64,000 nt of DNA. Source: Apostichopus japonicus (lineage: Eukaryota; Echinodermata; Holothuroidea; Aspidochirotida; Stichopodidae). The position numbers were made by a program, and so were the translations under genes. Below, piece after piece: positions 22,710 through 35,979 of this stretch (the first letter of the stretch is position 1; every line of letters starts with the position of its first letter). The stretch covers positions 22,344,577 to 22,408,576 of the forward strand of contig NC_092582.1 of NCBI RefSeq assembly GCF_037975245.1, read 5' to 3'. Under the pieces are notes generated by a model. That model was not told the origin of the DNA. It did no database searches and saw only the letters and a list, made by a program, of their open reading frames with translations.

Positions 22710-24564
22710 GCATCGTAATAAATATAAACATAAAAAAGTGAGGCACATGCATGTTGGCGTACTATACCCGAGTGTTCTCATATCACAGGAAAAGTGACAA
22801 CAGGAGGACATCTTTTTCGATATGTTTTCTGATAAACGCCATCGACGTATTCATAGATTTATATTTGTTTCGATGATTAACTATCAGTCGGTTTGGCCAA
22901 TTGTTACACCAATCCGTTCATGTTTGTGTCGTTATGACCTAGAAAGTAGATACATTTGTACAGCAGGTTGTGAATGTTAAGAAGTGATTACATAATTCCG
23001 TAGATTTTCAGTATGGGCATTATTTTGGAAGGGATATTATGATTCTGTGAAATATGGGAGTCGGCATCCGGTCTACAATCTCGTAGATGTATGTGGCAAA
23101 ATAGTACCCTGCTCAATTAATATAAACCCGCTAATCAAGTTTTCGCACTTCTTGTTTTAATTCATTTTGAAGTTGGGCAGCACATTTCCTATATAAAATG
23201 TTATGGCTCGATTTGACAAATCATATATTACAAAAGCTATCTTTCCCTCTCCCCCCCCCCCCCCCCACCCTCTCTCTTTCCTCCATATCTCACTCGACCA
23301 CTTACTTTTTTTGAAAGAATACTATGGGATTTTTATCCAGGTCTCGATGTTGTCAGGGTTACAAGTGCAATCGAATCTAATTCATACAACGACAGCTAGC
23401 TTACAGCACGTAAACAGTGGCTGCGTGGCCACTGGTGACGTCACATCAAAACAATCAATAAGCGTTGTCATTTGCCAATAGGCTTTATAAGCGGAAATTA
23501 TGTATGCTTTCCAGTTATGTTTATAGCACGTAATGGGAGGTTGGAGTTGGGACCGCTTTTGACCGTCGTGACTGCATAGTCCTTGAAGTGTCCGAACTAC
23601 CGATGTATTAACACACTGCTAGGACCATAGTTTCCTATCTCAGTATTAATATCCACTCCATGATAATGATGTTTCTAATTTTTGCCAGAAATTACCCAGT
23701 GATCAGTTTCGCCGTGCAGTCCAGTAGATATACTATATGGTGTTGATCCCGTCGAGCCATGGTTACTCTAAGTGGGTACTCTGGTGGGGATTGAAAAGGG
23801 CCCAGGGGAAATCTTGGAGATCATTTCATCTCATTATTATACGAACTGCTGTGATAAGTGCATATGAACAATATCAGGATAGTATGAATATCTGACGGTG
23901 GTTATACCTACGCATGGCTATACATACACGATAACTTGTGGTCTTTCAGTTTGAAACCAAACATATAGTGTACCATATAAAGTCCCCCCTCCACATGCTG
24001 CCCATATCCAACTGCTTATTCTCTATGTTCGCCACCACTCCCCCCCCCCTTCTGCCCATCGTTCCCCACACATCGGTCAGTTGTCAACGGATCGAGTGTC
24101 GTTTCCGAGAGATGCAACTCCCCGTCGCCCCCACCCGCCCCAAATAACAGAGGTGACATCGCGAAAAAGTATACATATATCTGTGGAATTACGTCATCCC
24201 TTCCACCTTGCCAACTTATTAGTCGTAATCGCATGTTTTCAACTAACTGAACGTCATTCGTGCCAACGTGGCGCCCGCAGATCTGAGTCTTCCCCTATAA
24301 AATAAACTGCGTTTGATGTTTTTCTCGCCATATCATCTTCACTATAGGCGGACCGTCAAGAACTCTATACAATAATTCTAATTCTATGGTAGAAGTCAGG
24401 GATTTAAACATCGGCTTCATATATCACACTATGTTGCGAACTTTCTGAGATAAAGTGAGAGCTGAGTAAATTTGAAAGCGGACTAAACAGCTTTATCTGT
24501 TATTTCATTGTTGTTCTTGTTGAACTGGTCTTGATTCGTACCGAATTCGAAACCGTGAAGCATC

Positions 24565-27500
24565 ATGGGTTTGCTTATATCGAAAACTTTTAATCTGCTT
24601 CGTGAATTAGGCAGTGGAAAACCAACCAGGGTCATCTTAATAGGTCTCGATGCAGCCGGTGAGTGATGAAATGTCAACGTTTGTTTAAAAAGTATAAAAT
24701 AAATATAACTTTATATATGTCCCCCTATAACAAAATCAAATTGGTAACTTACTGAATCTTCAATCGCAGTATTAGGATTCGAGGTTAATGATTTTTGCAG
24801 TATCTCATTACTATATATATAGTCAGTTGCAAATGTGCGTATCATTGTTTTGGCGATGTATGCTACCGCCCCTCTCACACTTATCCGAAGACATGAGCAT
24901 GAACGAAAAACAACAAGAATAACAATAGGATTTTTTGTTTGTTTTTGAAAATCACACCAAACCTTTAAAAAAATATCAATAAAAAATGAAAGGAGGAGAG
25001 TTGGTTTGCATTATTAATTTCACTTGAGATAATTTATGTCTCTAACTGTTATAGGATACATGAGATAATACCAGGGAGTTGTTCCATAACAACTCCCTGA
25101 AAATACTCATAGGCAATAATGAAGTTGAGCAAAACATGTGGAATATCATTAATGTTAATAACATAATTAACCAGCTATACTTTACGGATAGAATAGAACA
25201 ATCAAGTATACTACTTTTTTTAAATGACGACATATACAAGATTGAATAGACGAAAAGGAATATGTTAAAGAGGAGAAATTAATTTATTAATTAAATTAAT
25301 GCATCTGGCAACAGCCGAGTTAGTGACGTCATCATGGAAAGTGAGCAGGAAAAGGTCGTTCATTTTCTTAATAATGTTCAAACCATTTATCTACTACACG
25401 ATTAAACAAAAACCGATATTAAACAAAAACCGATTAATATAAGCAAGTAAGGTGTAACGCAACATCTCAAATGTGTCACATTTCGAGGGCAAATCAATAC
25501 CAGTATTATAACAGGAACTGGAAGCTTGAAAAGTAAAGCTTTTGACGGACATATGACATGGTGACGTCACAGACAACCGACTATGAACCACGGTGGAGTG
25601 CACCGGATTTCAAAGGAGCGGGGAGCGGGAAGGGGGATTCAAAATTTTCCCCGATTGATTAAGGTAGGGGCTGAAGTTTTTTGAAAGGGCCAGATGCGAA
25701 TGGAGGATTTTACAAAGAAGGGGGGGGGGGGGCTGCACTGGGCTCATTGAAGCCGACTCATAATGTAGGTGGGTTTGGGGGTTGCCTCAGAAAAATAAAT
25801 TGTCAAATGGTCTAGACATTAGACTATAATTTAGGTCTATATAAGTAGCCCTAACCACAAAGCTTTGCTATACTTTTTGTGTGGGTGAGAAAAGAAAGGG
25901 TGGGGGCTGGTATAACCATAGCAGTGGTCCAATTCTTCCGCGGCTGAATGCAAATATCCCCGACTGAACCATTTCCCCAGACTGAGAATCGCAGTTGTGG
26001 GGGCCATGTTCTCCTCCCCCTCCCCCATTGTACACGCCACCGATGCTCAACTTCCTAGAGTAGGAATCAGGGAACATCTGGTAAAACAGTTTACGTTCCA
26101 ACAACCATATATCTTGAGTCACATCAGTACATTGAGATGGTATTTTCAACCAATAGTGTATAATGAACTTCTCTCTTCCATAAACGTTACCACATTATCT
26201 ACCACGCGTGAATTACTCACTTCCATTGGTCATTATACGTATATACTAACTTTCAATGCACAGGAAAGACGACAATCCTCTACAAGATGAAGTTACACGA
26301 GACGGTAACCACCATACCAACTATAGGGTTTAATGTGGAGGAAGTGACACCAGTACCCGGCCTCACAATGGTGGTATGGGACGTAGGAGGCCAGGAAAAG
26401 ATCAGGGCACTTTGGCACCATTACTACCAAAACTCAGAAGGTAAGATCATAAAAAAGATCCTTGTGTGTACCATCAGGTGTGCGTGAAGTTTATTGCAAG
26501 ATCGCAGCTTCAATCCTGCCCGTGTTGTAAGTAACATCCATCAGTTGTGTCCTCAAACGACGAGGCCACGCAACCAGCTCTCCACGCATTATCACTATGT
26601 CATGCTTCCAACATGCATTATTGTAACATCTCTAGATATAAGAAATTCACATTTCCTTAAAAGTCATAATAATATACTGGTGTTATTTCATTGATTTGAA
26701 TGGAATTGTTTTTCGTCTCATCAAACCAGGTATAATCTTCGTTGTGGATAGTGCTGATGCCGAGCGATTTCCTGAGGCCCGGGAAGAACTTCACGCGGTC
26801 TTGAAGGATGACCAGATCACACCCGGTGTTCCTATCGTCATAATGGCAAATAAACAGGACCTACCACGTGAGTAACAAACAAGTACAACGCTTTTGAATT
26901 AAGGGGTACAGGTAACTAGGTAAACTGCAGTACAGTGGAACGTGGGTGAGGTGCATGGGAGGGGGATGGGAGGAGAGGGCAGAAGAAATCGAACATGCAT
27001 GGGGACTACAAATGGTATCAGTGATGAAAAAGCCAAATACTTGCAAGTCCTTGTATGTATTCTCACCAACACTGTAAACACATGAGAAGTATATAATGTT
27101 TATGAGCAATTAAAGATAATCATGATGATAAGTAGGTGTGGCTCTGTGTGTGTTTGTTCAAGGAGGGGATTGGAGAGGGTTAGATCGGAAGGGGAAGAGT
27201 CATGCGGTTTTCAAGAATAACTGCAAGAGGAAACACTGGTGAACAGTCATGGGTATATTTTTGCCCAAACACCGATACTTAGAGACGGCATCTACATGTA
27301 AACTAATTAATATTTTTTTTCAAATCGTATTTACTAATCTGACTAGATTTCATGAAATATTATATTATTTACTTTGTGGAATGTACGTGAGAATAAGTTG
27401 GTATAGGCTGTCACTTTACCGATACCAAAGAGCATATTTACAGATATATAAGTCTAATACAAATTTCTCAATTACCGCCCCGTAAAATAGATTCTGCAGG

Positions 27501-27663
27501 AGCATCTAAACTGATTGAATCTCTGGATCTTCGCACCATCACCAGACACCCTTGGCACATCCAAGGGACATGCGCCACCAACGGAGACGGACTCTACGAG
27601 AGTTTTGAGTCACTGGCTAAAATGGTGAAAGAGTATAGAAAAGGAGGTGTACAAAGGTATTAG
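24565..27663 (+). CDS. Arf-family small GTPase, Arf-like (190 aa, four exons)
   Basis: Exons 24565-24658, 26264-26440, 26730-26867 and 27500-27663 join in frame to 190 codons plus TAG. Motifs: MGLL with Gly2 for N-myristoylation and an amphipathic N-terminal helix; P-loop GLDAAGKT (27-34); switch [11 protein letters not shown] with Thr51; G3 WDVGGQE (70-76) with Gln75; G4 NKQD (131-134); G5 CAT (161-163). All guanine-nucleotide contacts are intact, so it should bind GTP and cycle on membranes. The protein is near Arf1 in size. Divergence across the beta2-beta3 region ([13 protein letters not shown]) and the C-terminus ([10 protein letters not shown]) sets it apart from Arf1-6. Features such as [10 protein letters not shown] are closer to the ARL11/ARL14 type, but the subfamily cannot be fixed by eye. 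AATAAA at 28377-28382 is a possible polyadenylation signal. Confidence 0.92.
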
Positions 27664-27674
27664 AGAATATAACG

Positions 27675-27680
27675 GACTGC

Positions 27681-27713
<33 letters not shown>

Positions 27714-27778
27714 TATATATATATATATCCATATATATATATATCCATATATATATATCCATATATATATCCATATAT
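27675..27778. repeat. (AT)n / ATATATCC microsatellite
   Basis: Blocks of (AT)n separated by CC, directly 3' of the GTPase stop codon and therefore inside its 3' UTR. Its ORF is an artefact. Confidence 0.95.
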
Positions 27779-28570
27779 GTGCTTTATACCTCTTGTTCAA
27801 ATAGTAATTCCGTACTATAGAATAACGGTTATGACACAACGTATGAAAATGGGTGACGATAGTACACAATACAAAATATTAATTGAGTCCAACAATGGAT
27901 GGTGACGTAGAGACTGCCTCTTATGTAGATTAAAGTGTCTTATTAGAAACTATAGTATAGGGACAGTTTTTATTCTAGGTATGTTTGTATGTACATTCCT
28001 TGTCTTTTCTTGTACATTTTTCATGGATACAGGCTTCGCCCGGGGAGAAACACTGTCTTTCAATGTTAATATTTCAGAACACTGCGGATTGCTAATTAAA
28101 CGAACAATGTCTTTCAATTGATATGGGGGGGGGGGGTGGTGTCGGGGGCTAGAAGGAGTGAGTTGGAGTCTGAAATGACAAGATTGTATAGTTTTGCGGC
28201 TAAGATTTATAGAAGTTATAGAAGTTACACTTTGTGTGCTGGATCTTTTAATAATTTACAGTAAACCAGCGTATATTCTTTAAACTGTGAGTACACAGTT
28301 CAGTTTGAAAATTATACGGGATAAGAAGGGGGATGGGTTGGTGGTTGGAGGGGGGGGGGGGGGGTAGACAATTTATAATAAATATGGATGCACTTAAATG
28401 TAACGGGAAAAGTTGGAATCGAAGAAGTCAACGTTTCAGCATTATTTCATCAACTATATAAGAAACTTTCCTATTCTTCTATAATTTGACGTTTTCACAA
28501 GTTATATTTTATGTTATAGTTGTATGTTAGCGATGTAGATATGCAAATATTTCCCATTCTATCAATCACC

Positions 28571-28678
28571 AAAAAAAAAGAAAAAAAAAAAAAAAAAGAG
28601 AAGATTATGTGGTGAAGAACTTTCAGAGAGTAAAATAAAAACAAACATTCATTTCTGTCTGTCTGTCTGTCTGTCTTT
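28571..28678. repeat. A-rich tract and (CTGT)n microsatellite
   Basis: A run of about 30 A interrupted by a few G at 28571-28605, then about six CTGT units at 28655-28678. Confidence 0.85.
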
Positions 28679-31544
28679 TCTTGTGTTGTGATGTTTGTTG
28701 AGCTGGTATCACCAATCTGTTCCAATTGTTTCAAGTTACAGCTGATTTAACGAGTATCGGTGAATTTCGAAAAAGAAATCTAATACCTAAATGCAACTTT
28801 TCTCAGTTTGCTTCGCCCGTGTCGAGCCTGTTATTTTTTAGTTTCAGTTAATTTTCTCTTTATATCTATCTGTATATTGCAAAGAACCCGGGAGGATGCA
28901 ACGAGGGTCGGTCGGTCAAAGGTCGACTGGGCAACGTCAGAGCAGTATATACGGCTCTGTATACGGCTCTGGGCAACGTAGTAAAATAGCGCCATCTTTT
29001 TCACATTCACTTTTTCCAACTAATATTTAGTGACTTAATTATGGCGCTAACTTGAAGGCTCGTTGTATTATTAATGTTAGTATTTTATTGCTATTTCTGA
29101 AATCAAAAAATGAAACAGGTATTACCAATTTACAGAACCATGGGACCAAGCTAAAATGTCCAAGCTCTTTCAAAAACAGTGTTTCAAAATATTATATGAT
29201 TGCAAAGGATGAGGAGTAATGAGAGGGGGGGGGGGGGGGTCTGGGAGATCGACCCTTTTTTTCGCTGAATTTATTGCTTGTAATATGACAGTCATTGGAA
29301 AGTTAAATAGTTATTTTATTTACACATAGGCAGGGTATAGTAATATTTTGTTAACCCTTCTTTCTTTAACAATTAAACAAAATTACCCTGGCGTTTGTCT
29401 AAAGTCGATTAATGCTCTGTAACTTCCCTCTATTATCCAGGTACATCCTGAGTCTCGGTGTTTACTCCTATGCAGAGGAGTAAAGGCCTACTGACAGTGT
29501 CACGTGGTATGACTAGCAATGTCCAATGACTTCACAGCAAATCCTGGTTCCTTTATAAATCAGGATAATTTTATATGCGCCGCGTGTCGATTTGAGCTAC
29601 GTCCGTTTACATAACAGACGTCCGTTTACATAATCAAGCGAACCATAGTTACTGGCCTAGAATTACACGAGGGGATGATCGAACGATATGCTCTCTCTGC
29701 TATTGTCCATACGTTTTTAGAGGCGAGGTGGGGTAAGTGGGGCGGGTTTGGATGGGGTGCAACAGAAAAGCATGGACATACTGGTACTACCTAACTCAAT
29801 TTTAATGCTAGGAATGTTAGGGTCCTTTCAGGAACAAGAAAGATTTAGTACACAACCTCCTCCCCCCCCCCCCCAAAAAAAATATCTGCCACTCCTCCCC
29901 CTTCCCAACAAATTTCTTTTCCATACATGTTTTTGACTAACACCACTTCATTTAGAGGAGAAACAGATCCAACCATCATTATTGGTCTATTTGATGGGTT
30001 CACTGTCACCGATAACTTCCCACAAACAGCTAAATAGAATCTTATTCCATTTCGGATATAGACCTATCCCAGTTATAACGTTTCTTAAATACACAAGGAC
30101 GAAGACTTGATCAAGTCTCCCCCCCCCCCCAAAAAAAATGTAATTGAGCAACAAGTGCATCATTACTTTATGTTTTTACTTTATTTAATACGTTTATTTT
30201 TTTGTACAGGAGTTGGGTTTTGCGAATGCTGAATCTAAAATACTGAACCTGTTAAAAATGAGCTAAAAGATAGCATCTTTTTCAGTGTCAACGTTAGTAA
30301 TCCTAGTACCATGACAACATGAAAAAACAAAACATACACAAAGAAAGTAAGAGGTTTCAGATCCCGGTGGCACTATGACATCACAGATTTTCAAAGTGAC
30401 ATTTATACTAGGATATCTCTCAGTAAGTACCAGACTTTTCTTAACAGCTGTTTTGGTTGAATTTTTTCGTCACAAAAGATCGGTAATAAAAGCCAAAGAT
30501 GATGCTTGGGTTTTGTGTCCCCTTTAAAGATCTGCTTTATTGGCTCCAATTATAACACGTTATAGCAAAGTAAGTTTTGAGATTACGTAATTGACCTGCC
30601 ACGGTCGTACATCGACCTCAGGCTCTACAATTAGCCTGCATAGCTTCTGAACACCATTAGACTCTTTCTGTAAACACTGTGTGGAAATATGCTCATGTCT
30701 ACAGTCTAGTTAATCATACAGCGTTCACACAAAGACCCTCATACAAGAAAAAATATGTGGCAGGCGTTGCAGACTAATTGGTAAAAAGAGGTCATTTTAC
30801 GACCAAGGCAGGTCGATTACATAATCTCAAGAGACTTTTCCATGAGAGCCTGCTATAGTTGGGGTCTATGCCTCAGACCTAGAAAGAAGATAGACTATAA
30901 CATGATATTTGTGACAATAACTTCTATCACCTTGAAGTTTAACTTTTCGCACAAACTGGGGGGCCATGGGCGGCGATCCTGGGGGGGATGGGGGGATATA
31001 TCCCCCCCATGAAAATGGGTGGAGGGGATGTAATACACCATATCCCCCCCACCAAATGCCAGGAATAAGAATATTTTCATGCCTTCATTTATGCATCATC
31101 GCGAATGTACGGCTCTTTTTAGCTTCATTTCTCGCCTATACCATAAACGCAGTGCGATCTTTTCAAATAAACCGTCTTTATAAAGCAAGAATAGTTGACT
31201 GTAGGCTTCATTGGCCCTATAACAACAAAATGTATTATTGCGCCCACGGTATTGATATAGTACATATATGCACCCTCATAGTATTCATATAGGCCCTATA
31301 GTAGGCCTACACACGTACATGTTCCCTCGAACAGCTGAGAATCTCATGTTACCAGGGTAATGCTTAATTAGGGGCGTCGGAGCGGTTCGCCGGACCAATA
31401 TTCACGGCGCAAAAAAAAAAGGAGAAAAAAGTAGCACTAAGAAGAAAAAAAGGCAAAAAATAAAGAACCAAAATGAAAACATACTTCAAAATGTGTTTCA
31501 GAAGATTAATCGGGTACAAAAACAGACAAGGGAGAATGCACAGA

Positions 31545-31740
31545 AGAAAAGCTCGGGAAGTGCCATTTCCTGCAATCTGGGAGGCATTTTTTCAAAATTT
31601 TCTCCATTACGCTACGCGCCAACCAATGGTGGCGCGTAGCGTAGTTTGACCTTCCAAACGTCCCCCACCCCCCCGATAATTATGGTAGATGGCCACACTC
31701 TGATCTTCCGTACCAATCCCAAATAGCTTCCGACGCCCCT
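31545..31740 (+). repeat. GC-richer hairpin repeat, copy 1
   Basis: Contains CTCGGGAAGTGCCATTTCC, AAAATTTTCT, then a perfect 13-bp stem (ACGCTACGCGCCA at 31609-31621, TGGCGCGTAGCGT at 31630-31642) with an 8-base loop, and a C-rich segment. The same order of blocks recurs at 32029-32190, and a shorter GGCGGCGATCC-C-rich relative lies near 30960-31050. This is a dispersed repeat of unknown class. Confidence 0.7.
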
Positions 31741-32028
31741 GTTAATACACATACGTTTCACCTGGATGCCCTAGCAATCGGTACCTAGGAATGTAACTAT
31801 GTGTAATTGTGTATTGCATGTGTATAGGCCTATAATAGCCTGCATGAGGCCATTTTCTTCATCGAATAATATAAAGAGCTCTCGAACATTCTAACGTAGC
31901 GCCTGAAACAAGATTGACAGGGCCAATTTTCCCAAAATAACACCCGAAATTTAAAAAAAAGTATTTTGGATCCTGCTTATGAGATATTTCGGACATGAAA
32001 TCCCTATTTTAAAGTTGGGTATATGCCG

Positions 32029-32190
32029 CTTGGAAACCTCGGCAAGTGCCGTTTCCGGCCATCTAGAGGGTTTGTAAATCCCAAAATTTTCTTGTACGCT
32101 TCGCGCCAACCCATGGTGGCGCTACGCTTAGATAGTCAACAAGGTCATATCCCCCCCACTCGGAAGTACGGATCGCCGCCCATGTGGGGG
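32029..32190 (+). repeat. GC-richer hairpin repeat, copy 2
   Basis: Contains CCTCGGCAAGTGCCGTTTCC, CAAAATTTTCTTG and TACGCTTCGCGCCAACCCAT followed by GGTGGCGCTACGC. Compared with copy 1 the stem is degraded by mismatches in both arms, then a C-run and CGGAAGTACGG follow. Confidence 0.7.
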
Positions 32191-33229
32191 GCACCACCAT
32201 TGTCAAAAATCTCAATTAGCAAATTTCTTCGAGAATGTTCTTTGTTCCATATTATCCACTGATGTAACATTAAAACTGCCTTCGCTTTCATTACGAGTGA
32301 TGTCAAACAGACTGATTTCGATCTCAGTTTTGCTTCTTTTTAATATGTCAATGTGAGCATATAAGACAAAGAGCTTATATAGCCTCAAGACAAAATGTTT
32401 GACAGTCGTTTGATTTACAGAATGATGTCTGTCTATATCCTTGACGGAACAGAAGGAGAGAGAAAGAAAAAAAAAAACGTTGTAGAGTGTAGATAAACAT
32501 ACGACACTTGAGGTCACGACTGTGAGAGACGGCATGCATGAGAGAAACAGCAAATAATGTCTATTAGATGACATCGGAATGTAATATCGCGTAGTAACGA
32601 GAGATCGGTACGGTATCGGGATACAGTGGGACACGTTAAGAATATAAATACAAATTGGACGTTTAAGCCGTCGTTTAACTTGTTATTATGATGATCATTT
32701 AGTAAACTAATAAAAGCGACTGGATCTGTAGTGCTCAATTTGACAACCGCTGACAATGTTTGCGAGACCGTACAAGACCGTAAGACAACTGATATAAAAT
32801 GTAAAAAGATTCTTGAAAGGAAAAATCTCTAGGGGTACAAACAGTACAGTCTAAGAAAACTTTCTACGAGACTTTTGACTTAATTTAAGAACCCTGGAAG
32901 TAAGTGTCCTTCTTTTTACAGAGCACAAATACGCAAAAGACCATCACTGTTTAGAATATTCCTTCTTGCTCTCTGGTATCTGAAATTAAACCAACGATAC
33001 TAACCAGCCAAAGGTGAGGTGGTGTAATTTGGTCTTTAAGTAAGAAGGGAATCTTCCCAGCAGAATCATTGTTTCGTTTAATGAGAGAATTACAAAAAAC
33101 TTGCTAAAATCACATTTAAGGACGACTGTTTGGCAATCCGAGGACGGCGTATGAAATCTGGGGACTGTCCCCAGGAATCGAGGACGTCTGGCCACATTAC
33201 CCAGTGATGCTCTGTTATTCTGTAGCTTA

Positions 33230-33262
33230 AAGGAACATGTTTTGTTTGATCAATTAGAATTT
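33230..33262 (+). repeat. Dispersed repeat family C, copy 2
   Basis: AAGGAACATGTTTTGTTTGA and following AT-rich bases match the reverse complement of 16932-16963 with about two differences. Confidence 0.5.
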
Positions 33263-34774
33263 ATAAAGCAAAATATAAATATTATCCTCTGGAAATCCCT
33301 TAATACTAAGTCCCTTAATACTAAGAGGTATTAACTATACATGCCAAGTATTAAACTATAGCAAGCTATGCAAGGTACAAGATAACTTGTGTACAAGCCT
33401 TAGCTCACATACACACATATGCTGTAATCATCCCATTGATACCTTTTGCAATTTTTCAGCAAGGCATAAAAAAATTAAATATTTAAAAATTTAAAAAACA
33501 CTTTTTATAACCACAATGTTGACATGGATTTAGGCAAGAACATCTCAAAGTCTATCATTGTTAATGCTGCAGTCCTTAACTGATCTATTCATTTCAGTCA
33601 GGACTCCATGCAACTCTTTGAGCAAACACAGAGATTTATATCCTTGCTATGTTTCTGAATGTAAATCATCCATCACCCGAAGAATTACAACCCATATGTC
33701 CTCTCACTAATTACGTCGATCCATTTAGGTCTTGATGTCTCCGTGACTACTCACGGGACAGATTCTCCGGTCGCTAAATTGGACAAGAGGAGAATCCAAC
33801 TACATGCACGCATGGTTTGTTAAGAAAAACCAAAACGTGGGCACATTCATGATTACTTGTTTCTCAAGGCAGGTTATGAACTTTCCTCTTGCGAGCCTTA
33901 TTTAGTTTGTAAATGCAAATGAGTTGTGATTACCCTGTTTGTGTGTTGTTTTCAAAAACAACTGAATGTTGAAAAGTCAGATACAAAAATGTAAAATGGA
34001 ATATGTAGCAATTCTATCCGTATCTTGAACAGCAAGTTTCTGTAACTGATAGATGACATTTGAAAAATATAATTTTTGCATGGTTTCCATGCTCTTTTAA
34101 TAGAAATGAGATTTCAGACTATTTGAAGACCACAATAATGTCTTACAGTTTATTGTGAAGCCTATACATACTAAATGAGACATAATGCCAGGCTGCAGCA
34201 ATTCTGGATCTTGCAAAATGTATACTAAGCCCTACCATTTACTTGATGATGGTTCAAATAGCCATGAACCCCAAAAGACTGGTATGCCATATCATAGACT
34301 TTTCACCACATATTAATTTCTGAAACATCCTTCTCACATAATTCTTATCATAGTACACTAGTCGGTATAGGCTTTATATCCAGCATATGATCTGAGCGTT
34401 AGGCTAGATCTGATGCGTATGCTTGATTGCATGAATGCTAGGACGGACATTGTCACATCTTCTCACTTCTCCATCTAAACTGCAACATTCACAGACTTTC
34501 AAGACCAAGCAAGCAGCCTTTTCTTCACCTACTTTTCCCCATTTTCAAAATTGTCCAGGAAGAATGATTTTAAGAATCGTCTGTGATATAATCATCGCAA
34601 AATGTGCTTCCTTCATTTCTTCCGGTTTCCCTTTACAGTCATTTTTCTCCTATTATTGCCAATATACTTTGAAAGGGTTTTATTTATTTTATTTTTGTGA
34701 GAGTCATGTCCATCCCCTGAGGATACATTAGTTGTACATTACTAAGCTAAGGATTAACATTTTTGAACCTCAGT

Positions 34775-34920
34775 TGATAATATCTCTGCTGTTGCCAGAT
34801 ACAATCTTAGAATTTGAAATAAATCTCAAGTTTGCTACAGTATCTTTGCTATGATGAAAGCTTTCTGGATGCGGCTTTCATCTACCGATACAGAAAACCT
34901 ACGGCAAACTTTAGAATATG
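34775..34920 (+). repeat. Dispersed repeat family A, copy 2
   Basis: Shares CTCTGCTGTTGCCAGATACA, then a CTGGATGCGGCTTT block and CAGAAAAC in the order seen at 3211-3395. It lies about 300 bp from the LTR element. Confidence 0.55.
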
Positions 34921-35224
34921 ATCTCCTTTTTCCTATAGGAATAAAACCTTAATTAATAACGATATCAATGGACAATGGAGCTGAACTCAGATGTGCCAAT
35001 TTGAAAGAAAACATAACATGCATATATTACATGAAAAACTAAAGATTATCCCCCAGTCCTGATGTGCACCCCACAACTTGCAAATGGCCAATCGCCATGA
35101 CATTAAAACGAGAGAATACTGTAGGACTTGGAAGAGGGAGGGGACATTTTTGGGGGTGCTACGGATTACCAGCCGATCCGATTATTTAAGACTGTCTTGC
35201 TTTGCTATTCTGAAAACTTGTTAT

Positions 35225-35979
35225 TGTAATATTGTGACGAGCCCGCTCCTCCGATAGTAAAACTATATCGGGACTCGCGATAGAAAGGTACTGGGATATA
35301 TTGATGCCGTATTTACGCTTCTTCAGGAGATGTCTCGAACGGAAGAAAACAATGACTTCACACAAAAAACAAGTTGACGAGATAGGATTTGATTATTGAT
35401 TCGGTATAATTTCTTCTCTGTTGATTCTCTTAACAAATAAAACTAAATTACAATGATTTGACTTGACTTGACTCCGTCAATTAAACAATTAGGAGTGATG
35501 AAATGGTGACGAAGCAACGAACTGATCACGGAGCGCTGACGGAGTGATAAATTTGCTGATCAAGTGATAAATTTGCTGACGGAGTGCTCAAACTTTCGGC
35601 CTCCTTTTACTTTTAAACCTTACTTCCATAAAAATCTCACTGCGCACAATCAGTAGGCAGCCAATAACCTGACCATCCTGTATTAACTTAACGATATAAA
35701 AATAAGTGCACTGGCACTGATCTGCCCTGATTGGTTGGGAGTTTGGAAGTCCATCCCCTTTCTTCGAAACTTCCATACCACGTGAGAGAACCTTCTCGAA
35801 TGTTCCACAGACATAATGGAATCTATTTTGGGAAAAGGCCCTGTACCAAGATTCAATAAGATAGTTAAAAACTTCTCGTGGGAAAACTGAATCCATGACC
35901 TAGATAAATACATAAGAGGCCTGTAAGGTGTCTCGATGGAGTGTTTCGGTAACATCAAAGGGATGGTATTACTATTTCA
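35225..35979 (-). repeat. 3' LTR (left on the plus strand)
   Basis: 755 bp, TG...CA on the plus strand (the left T may belong to the target duplication). On the element strand it starts TGAAATAGTAATACC right after the polypurine tract. A short internal duplication (AGTGATAAATTTGCTGA, twice) lies at about 35543-35582. Two minus-strand ORFs (91 and 102 codons) occur identically in the other LTR and are not considered genes. Confidence 0.95.

Larger units (their letters stand above)
20614..24564. other. Intergenic region between LRRIQ3 and the Arf-like gene
   Basis: The two flanking genes point away from each other, so promoters for both should lie here, LRRIQ3 near 20620-21000 and the GTPase near 24300-24560. 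The interval also holds a LINE 3' end (21235-21560), two palindromes (22630-22702), poly(C) tracts at 23251-23266 and 24040-24049, and two short splice-bounded plus-strand ORFs (21002-21034 and 21087-21128) of doubtful status. I see no recognisable gene in 21560-24560. Confidence 0.5.
27779..35224. other. Gene-poor intergenic region
   Basis: About 7.4 kb with no ORF that resembles a gene. Contents: G/C homopolymers at 28125-28136, 28350-28364, 29225-29239, 29862-29874 and 30119-30130; an A-rich tract at 28571-28605; a (CTGT)n microsatellite at 28655-28678; a repeated TATACGGCTCTG word at 28950-28975 between two TGGGCAACGT copies; a hairpin-bearing repeat in two copies (31545-31740, 32029-32190); family C copy 2 (33230-33262); and family A copy 2 (34775-34920). 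Outside these I see nothing specific. Confidence 0.5.

Noticed and set aside
24016-24305. ORFs on both strands around 24.0-24.3 kb
   Set aside because: Proline/glycine-rich readings of C-rich sequence with no match and no splice support.
28350-29239. CpG-island or promoter reading of the G-rich tracts
   Set aside because: The G content comes from homopolymers, not CpG; no gene starts nearby.
31545-32190. Hairpin with 13-bp arms as a terminator or CRISPR-like repeat
   Set aside because: Eukaryotic context, only two diverged copies with no regular spacers.
35588-35958. ORFs of 91 and 102 codons on the minus strand, repeated identically at 44129-44499
   Set aside because: They lie wholly inside the two LTRs, overlap each other in different frames, and resemble no known protein.
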